Below are positions 58,740 through 64,000 of a stretch of DNA of 64,000 nucleotides, in pieces. The notes beneath the pieces are model-generated. The model searched no databases and was not told the DNA's origin. It was given only the letters and a program-made list of their open reading frames with translations. The stretch is from NCBI GenBank assembly GCA_027924585.1, contig BSBM01000904.1:16885501-16949500 (forward strand), written 5' to 3'. This DNA comes from Larix kaempferi. Taxonomy: Eukaryota > Streptophyta > Pinopsida > Pinales > Pinaceae. The first letter of the stretch is position 1. Every line of letters begins with the position of its first letter. Made by a program: the position numbers and the translations under genes.

Positions 58740-59390
58740 TATGTTGTCCCGACTTTCCGCATCTACAATGCGGATTGCGGATTCCGGAGGTCGAGTACCG
58801 ACCCTTGGAATTGCGAGGTTAGACTTCCGACATTCTGCATCTGCAAATCAGATTGCGGAAGTCGGAAGGGATAATTCCAAGGAGATGGCAAGTGGGATTC
58901 CCGAATTTCCACATCCGCAAAGCGGATTGTGGATTGCGGAATTCGGAAGGGTGAATTCCACGGAGATGGCGTGTGGGATTTCCAACTTTCCGCATCCGCA
59001 AAGCGGATTGCGGATTGCGGATTCCAAAAGGTTGATTTCCATGGGATTGGCGTATTGGATTTACGACTTCCGCATCCACAAGCGGATTGTGGATTGCGGG
59101 AGGTGGTTTTTCCCAGTATTACGGAATGGGGTTTCCGATTTTCGACTTCCACAACGCGGGTTGGGGATTGCGGAAATCGGAGGGATGAATTCTCCAGGAC
59201 GGCGATTTGAGGTTCTGACTTCCAAGTTCCGCATGAAGGTTACGGTTTGCAAATGTTGGACGGGTAATTTTCGAAGCCGTAAATTTGACTTTCGGCTTCC
59301 GACTTCCGCATTGTGGATTGCGAAAGGGTAAGTTGGCAATTCGACTTCCGAATTCTGATTGTGGATTGTAGATCAGAGGTCTTTGTGGAC
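58740..59390. repeat. Minisatellite with self-complementary core, period about 78-81 bp, about 8 copies
   Basis: A CTTCCGCATC(C)GCAAAGCGGATT core recurs at about 58759, 58837, 58911, 58992, 59072, 59151, 59230 and 59308. It is followed by TTGCGGATT-CGGA-GG and then ATTCC--GGAGATGGC or a relative. The core ATCCGCAAAGCGGAT is nearly palindromic. Because most steps are multiples of three, frames stay open over 235 residues (plus) and 129 residues (minus); these have repeat-derived composition and are not credible genes. Confidence 0.88.
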
Positions 59391-62300
59391 TATGGATTGG
59401 TGGCTATTGCGGCTGCGTGTAAAAATGGAAAGAATTGTTGAAAAAAAATGGATCAGGGTATCCCATCGCCTCTGAAGGACACCGAGGTGACTGGGGACGT
59501 GGCAAGTGATATCATAGCCCAAGATACAGCATTGGGGTTGCTTTGGGCCAAAGCATGAGTTACAAGCATAGAGATTCCATGAATTGGACCATGATAGGAT
59601 GGAGAATCAGAGGGAGAGGATTCATAAACCCTTCTCTTGTTGTTATATTACGTTTTCTAAATTTTATATATATGAAATTGTGGGTAGGAATGTTGAAAAT
59701 GCAATGTGTATGCATAGTAGGCATATCAAGAGCTAACGCATACTACATGTAAACATGTGTGGACTTGATTGTGATTGCATGTGGTATTGCATATTGGAAA
59801 AGGTTATTAATGAAGCACATTGAATTACAATTTGAATGCACACCTAACAAATTTATGTATAAAAGATCTTTGAGATGCCTTGCTTACACTTTGCTTGGGA
59901 ATGATTAAGGTGTTGTTTCTGGTGGTTCTTCATTTTACCAAGATAACAAAAGCATGGTTGAAGATGAGGATGATGATGATATTGCATGTGACCAGCAGCC
60001 TTGTGAAGAAGGGCTGGAGCACAAATCCATGATCAAGAAGTTGGTAGAAGGACTGTGTAGTCCTTGGTAAAAGGCCGATTGATCAGGTAACATCATATGG
60101 TATGTTGATGGAAGCCATGCAGGTAATGTTTAAGTCTGTCGATTGTACAAATGTTGAGAAAGGATGGATAAGAATCCTTTAACCCTGTTTTAACAATCAT
60201 AAAAGGGTATGCATGTAATAGTGAATACATATATGTGAATGGAATCCCACATGGTATGGTGAGGCAGGTGATAGTAAAGAAATGGGCATTATACCATGTG
60301 ACTGTTAGATTTAGAATGCATTCATATGAAATTATATCATGTCATTTGTATATGTTGGTTATGAGTTTAATAACCAGTGCAAGTAGGGACTCATGGTCCT
60401 GTATGGTAGTGCATGCTATGTGAGATAGCCATGGTTAGGGCCATATGTGTTTGGAATGGTAGAATGCATGAGATGATAAGTATAGTATTCATGAATCAAT
60501 GCAAGGTGGCATTGAGTGGATATGCATTAAAATATTTTGTAAATATGTGGGTGCATGAAGTGAGTGCACATTAAAAGATAATGTGAACATTGTAAATGTA
60601 CATGCATGGTTGTGGTGTATGTTTTATTGCAAATTAAATCATGGATGAGATGATGAATTGATAATAATTCTAGAATCAAGTTTCATGAGTTTCTATGAAT
60701 GCAGGAGAAAAGATTGCATGAAGGTAGTCATGCTTGATGGGTTGCCAGGATGCTCTATGGAAGGGCAGAGTTGTATAAATGATATGGCTGTGAAGTGATA
60801 AGTATTTAAAGTTTCATTTATAAATGATGTGACTGCACCTTGCAATTTTAGCATGATAATGACTCGCCTGGAGTAAATGTGTTTTGGTGATATGAGAAGT
60901 AACAACTAGAAGTGTTTGGTGGATTTAAGTTTCAGATTTCAGGGGCATAACAGTGTGGGCAAGTCCATGATGAAGGCTGGAATCTACCATGAACAAAGGC
61001 CAAAAATTATGAGAAGGGTCTCATGGTTGTAAAGTTAAATTATGTACAGAACATATTGTTGATTTCAAATCTTAGCATTCTTTGATTTAAGTTATGAGAA
61101 TGATCTTATGGTTGCGAGTAAATTGTTGTAAGAAAACAGATTTGTAAAATTTCAGATTGGATATTTTCTAATAATTACTAATGGTTGTTTGGCTTATATG
61201 AATTGTGTCAGGAGGACATGTTGTAGGTGGATGATTGTGCTACGGTAGCAAGCATAAAACCCTAGTGGACATAGTGGTGCCACTTACAAGAGCCAAACAA
61301 TATGAGGACGGCCTCATGATTAAACAAATCTTATTTCTGTAGTAGACAGAGTTGCGAATTCACACTTGAATTTAATTATTAGTGCCATTGATTGGTTATG
61401 GAAAAATCAGACTTGAATTTGATGGTAAAATTATGCCAAGAGGGCATATGTGGGTTATGGAACGTGAAAGAGATTGGAAAGTGGGAAACCGAGGGACTGT
61501 TGACTCAGAGAAGGGAGCCCCCATTCCTCATGAATGAAGAAAAGATACATCTACAAAATGGATGACTTGAACAGATGCAATTTGGTGTTGCACATTAAAG
61601 AAGCAAAGTGAAGAGGTTGTTGTGGTGAAGGGTTGTTGTGTGTATGAATGGTTGTCATGTGTACGAAGGGTTGTTGTGTGTATGAAGGGTTGTTGCATGC
61701 CTATGGCTCCGTAGTAGAGCCTTGACCTAGAAATGGTCATGGTGCAGTTTCCTTCCATTGATCTCTGATCCAGACAGATGTGTTGGCTTGGAAATGGAGA
61801 GGGAAAACCAGTTATGGGACTGGTTTGGCACAATAAATGCTTGGTAAATCCATACTATGAATTGGTTGGGAATTAACTATTTGGATGTTGTGGAGCAGCA
61901 TGTGTGCTGGCCATACATTCATTCCATAGGTGATCCAAGGATTGTATAGCAAAGAAGGAACCTGTGGAATAGAGAGGAAATGCCCAATGCTGATAAGTAT
62001 TAATTTTCATTCATTTCTTACTTCGGATAATGAAAATTCCATGTACAATTATTATAACAATGAAGCTGATACATTGTTGTTTCTTTGTTGGAAACATTGG
62101 TCATTGCAGGAAGCAAGAACTATGAAGGCGTCCTAAGGATGCATGTGGACATGTGACTGTCCTAGAAAGCTCAGCATGAGCAACAATGAAGATGGTGCTA
62201 GTGGACTTGTGTGGGTCCTAGCATCCAAGATTTTTGTAGACAAACCATGTGGAAGTGTTCCTTGGTTGAGAGGTCTTGGACAGACCTTAGACACTAAGTG

Positions 62301-62699
62301 TCATAGCCAAGAAAGGGCAAGTCAAGCATTCAGATTGAAGTGAAAGAGGCTAAGGAGCATGGAACCACAGTGGTGGTGTGACTCTGGATTGGAACAAGAC
62401 TAAGAGGTGGAAACTCTTACTCTCCTCTTTCCATTTTGACTAACGCATCTTAGAAACATAAAATTGTTGAATGCATTTTATGGCTGACAGTTGATTGTGT
62501 TTATTTGCTTGGAAATAATTGTGAATGCTGAAATAGTAAACTCCCTGTGAAAGGATGAACATGAATGAGTCCATTTGTATGTTGGGAAAGCAGGAAAAGT
62601 GTGGAAGTCTCATGAATAAAGCATGGAATTTCCATGTCAATTGGGAAAATAATTGACTAATTTAATGTTTATGTTGTGCCTGGCCTAACAATATTTGCA
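59391..62699. other. Interior of the non-autonomous LTR element, no recognised coding
   Basis: About 3.3 kb rich in TG/ATG dinucleotide patterns, with only short frames. A small doubled phrase, GTTGTTGTGTGTATGAA, occurs near 61626-61700. No protease, integrase or reverse transcriptase motif was found on either strand. Confidence 0.5.
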
Positions 62700-63212
62700 A
62701 TGATAAATTTCAAAAGTGAGAAATTGAAATCCATTGGTTGCAGTTGTCACAAAAAAAGTGGTGCTAGCAAGCAAAGTGAGAGAAAGTTGTGCACATTGTC
62801 CATGCAAGCAAATCAAAGGCTATTGGATTTGGATGAAAATATTCTTCAAACAATTGCCAAGACCCAAGAAAATCTTGGAGAGATGCTCAGGCTACAAAAG
62901 CAGGTAAAAAGCATTCTGGAAGCAACCACCAGTGGAAAGGGCAGTGGACCAATGAAGAGGTATTCATCCAATCAGTCCACTAAGAAACATTCCAGGTGGG
63001 AAGACTCCAAGGAAATTGAGCAGGTAAAGAAAAAGCATCCACTGAAATGTTGGAAATGTGGGGGAAATCATTGTCGCTGCAACTGTCCAATAAAGGACAA
63101 CAAGAAATCTAGCAGCCATAAAGATTCCAGACTTGTGGATCAGCTGGAAGATCAAAGCCAGCAGGAGCAGCTTGTGGAAGCCAAAGGACTTGGTCTTGAA
63201 AGTTCAAAGTAA
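62700..63212 (+). CDS. Gag-like zinc-knuckle protein next to the 3' LTR
   Basis: A 170-residue frame starting MINFKSEKLK. A predicted coiled-coil stretch (MQANQRLLDLDENILQTIA through LEATT) precedes a basic region. Then comes a CX2CX3HX4C knuckle CWKCGGNHCRCNC at 63048-63086, of the C-W-C-GG-H type typical of plant gypsy Gag, and an acidic/glutamine-rich end. It lacks the capsid region. It ends about 105 bp before the polypurine tract. Position at the 3' end of an LTR element is unusual, since gag normally follows the 5' LTR. It may be the C-terminal part of a gag left after loss of pol, or a separate small nucleic-acid-binding protein of the element. Confidence 0.6.
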   Translation: MINFKSEKLKSIGCSCHKKSGASKQSERKLCTLSMQANQRLLDLDENILQTIAKTQENLGEMLRLQKQVKSILEATTSGKGSGPMKRYSSNQSTKKHSRWEDSKEIEQVKKKHPLKCWKCGGNHCRCNCPIKDNKKSSSHKDSRLVDQLEDQSQQEQLVEAKGLGLESSK

Positions 63213-63316
63213 AGGGTAAAATGCAGGGCAGACCTGCAACATTTTTGTAATTTTGGACATGTGTAGATTGTATATGTATTCCTAAGTATTGGAACACCGA
63301 GGACACTGTTATTCTA

Positions 63317-63328
63317 AGGGGAAGGGAA
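63317..63328 (+). promoter_or_regulatory. Polypurine tract of the last LTR element
   Basis: AAGGGGAAGGGA lies one base before the TG of the 3' LTR (AT then TGTAATAC). This is the normal plus-strand primer position and establishes orientation. Confidence 0.8.
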
Positions 63329-63329
63329 T

Positions 63330-64000
63330 TGTAATACTCCTACTTTGACCCTTAGGGTCTATTGGCTTCAATGTAAATACCGAATACATGCAATTTGTGT
63401 TTTCCCTAGTGTGGAGCTCAAGGCCAAGGCCCCACTAAAGGATGTCCAGGTTCTATTTAAGAGGCAAGTATTGGGTATTATGGTAACCATGAGCTAGTAA
63501 GCCATGGAAAATGTAAATGATGTAAATAATACCATGTAAATAAAAAATACAAAAGGCTGGCTATGGTTGAAACTACATGAAGGGGAACTATGTATCCATT
63601 AAGGAGTGGTGAGGGGGTTGGGGATGGAACCCTAGGTTTCCATATGTCACCTAGAGAACCCCTTTGACTATCATATCATCCATTGAATGTTGTTGTAAGG
63701 AGGTGGGTGAAGAACGTTGTTCATGAGGTCGATGGAGTATGGGACTGCCCTAAATCCATAAAGCAGGGTATGGGGCTTTGTCTTGCTTGTCCAATAATCC
63801 ACACTACCTCATGGAGGACGTATTCCACATTCTCCGACCTTGGTTGAGCAGACAAGCATCAGTGGAACCCTTACGCGACCTAGCAGACCGAGCAGAGATG
63901 AAGAGAACCAGGACTTGCGACCCTGAGTAAGGCCACGAATTACAGAGCCAAAGACACACGAAGAATTGCGTGGGAAAGGAAAATCGTAGATAGGATCCAC
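63330..64000 (+). repeat. 3' LTR, truncated by window end
   Basis: It starts TGTAATACTCCTACTTTG and follows the 5' LTR to the last base of the window (GATAGGATCCAC against GATGGGATCCAC). Minus-strand frames in both LTRs are matching shadows of this repeat, not genes. Confidence 0.92.

Larger units (their letters stand above)
56688..64000 (+). mobile_element. LTR retrotransposon without recognisable pol; 3' LTR runs out of window
   Basis: A 5' LTR (56688-about 57526) and a partial 3' LTR (63330-64000) align over at least 670 bp. The 3' LTR is preceded by a purine tract (AAGGGGAAGGGA, 63317-63328), which sets plus orientation. The 5.8-kb interior has no protease, integrase or reverse transcriptase that I can find. 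It contains a ~79-bp minisatellite and, near its 3' end, a gag-like zinc-knuckle ORF. The element therefore looks non-autonomous (LARD- or TR-GAG-like) or badly decayed. The right boundary and target-site duplication are outside the window; the left candidate duplication is GTCAT (56683-56687). Confidence 0.8.

Noticed and set aside
58624-59331. 235-residue plus-strand frame and 129-residue minus-strand frame
   Set aside because: Both follow the ~79-bp minisatellite; their repeated phrases mirror the DNA repeat and match no protein family.

Overview
The window reads as nuclear DNA of a seed plant with a large, transposon-rich genome. It is AT-rich and gene-poor. The only two host genes I can recognise are plant housekeeping types, and almost everything else is transposon at various stages of decay. 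A conifer or other gymnosperm is my best guess, from the diverged delta-COP protein, the low gene density and an intron of at least 3.7 kb; this is inference, and a large-genome angiosperm cannot be excluded.

Host genes. (1) Positions 3764-6372 (+) hold the last eight exons of the coatomer delta subunit (delta-COP). Every splice junction keeps the frame and the stop is intact, but the first roughly 90 codons lie upstream of the window behind an intron that contains a dead hAT transposon. A decayed tandem copy of the final exon and 3' region follows at 6664-6998. (2) Positions 25683-26405 (+) encode an intact, tail-anchored RING E3 ubiquitin ligase of the RMA/RNF5 type.

Transposons, left to right. 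A degenerate hAT element lies on the minus strand at 1-3292. A Ty3/gypsy gag scrap lies at 12328-12868. A full-length L1-type LINE (14477-21574, +) is bounded by a perfect 14-bp target-site duplication; its ORF1 and ORF2 overlap as TAATG, ORF2 carries endonuclease, reverse transcriptase and RNase H regions, and a small extra coiled-coil ORF follows. A LINE RNase H fragment sits at 30880-31380 (-). A second hAT transposase lies at 33316-35656 (-), with a cluster of GC-rich repeats beyond its 5' end. A second LINE (39480-52054, +) has been split by a complete Ty1/copia element (41564-49164, -) with two LTRs, primer binding site, polypurine tract and a 5-bp TTGAT target duplication. The LINE is cut off at 52054 by a 4.1-kb structure whose 338-bp ends are inverted copies about 98% identical. 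From 56688 to beyond the window lies a long-LTR retrotransposon without a recognisable pol, carrying a ~79-bp minisatellite and, next to its 3' polypurine tract, a small gag-like zinc-knuckle ORF.

Between these lie four tRNA-derived SINE candidates and a striking number of short two-copy tandem duplications (units of about 29-200 bp). The two tandem arrays (81 bp, about 15 copies, inside the copia 3' region; about 79 bp, about 8 copies, inside the last LTR element) create long but probably meaningless open frames on both strands. I found no rRNA, conventional tRNA gene, CRISPR array or bacterial-type operon. The nested insertions give a relative chronology: LINE 2 is older than the copia element inside it. 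The hAT copies and SINEs cannot be dated from the sequence alone.
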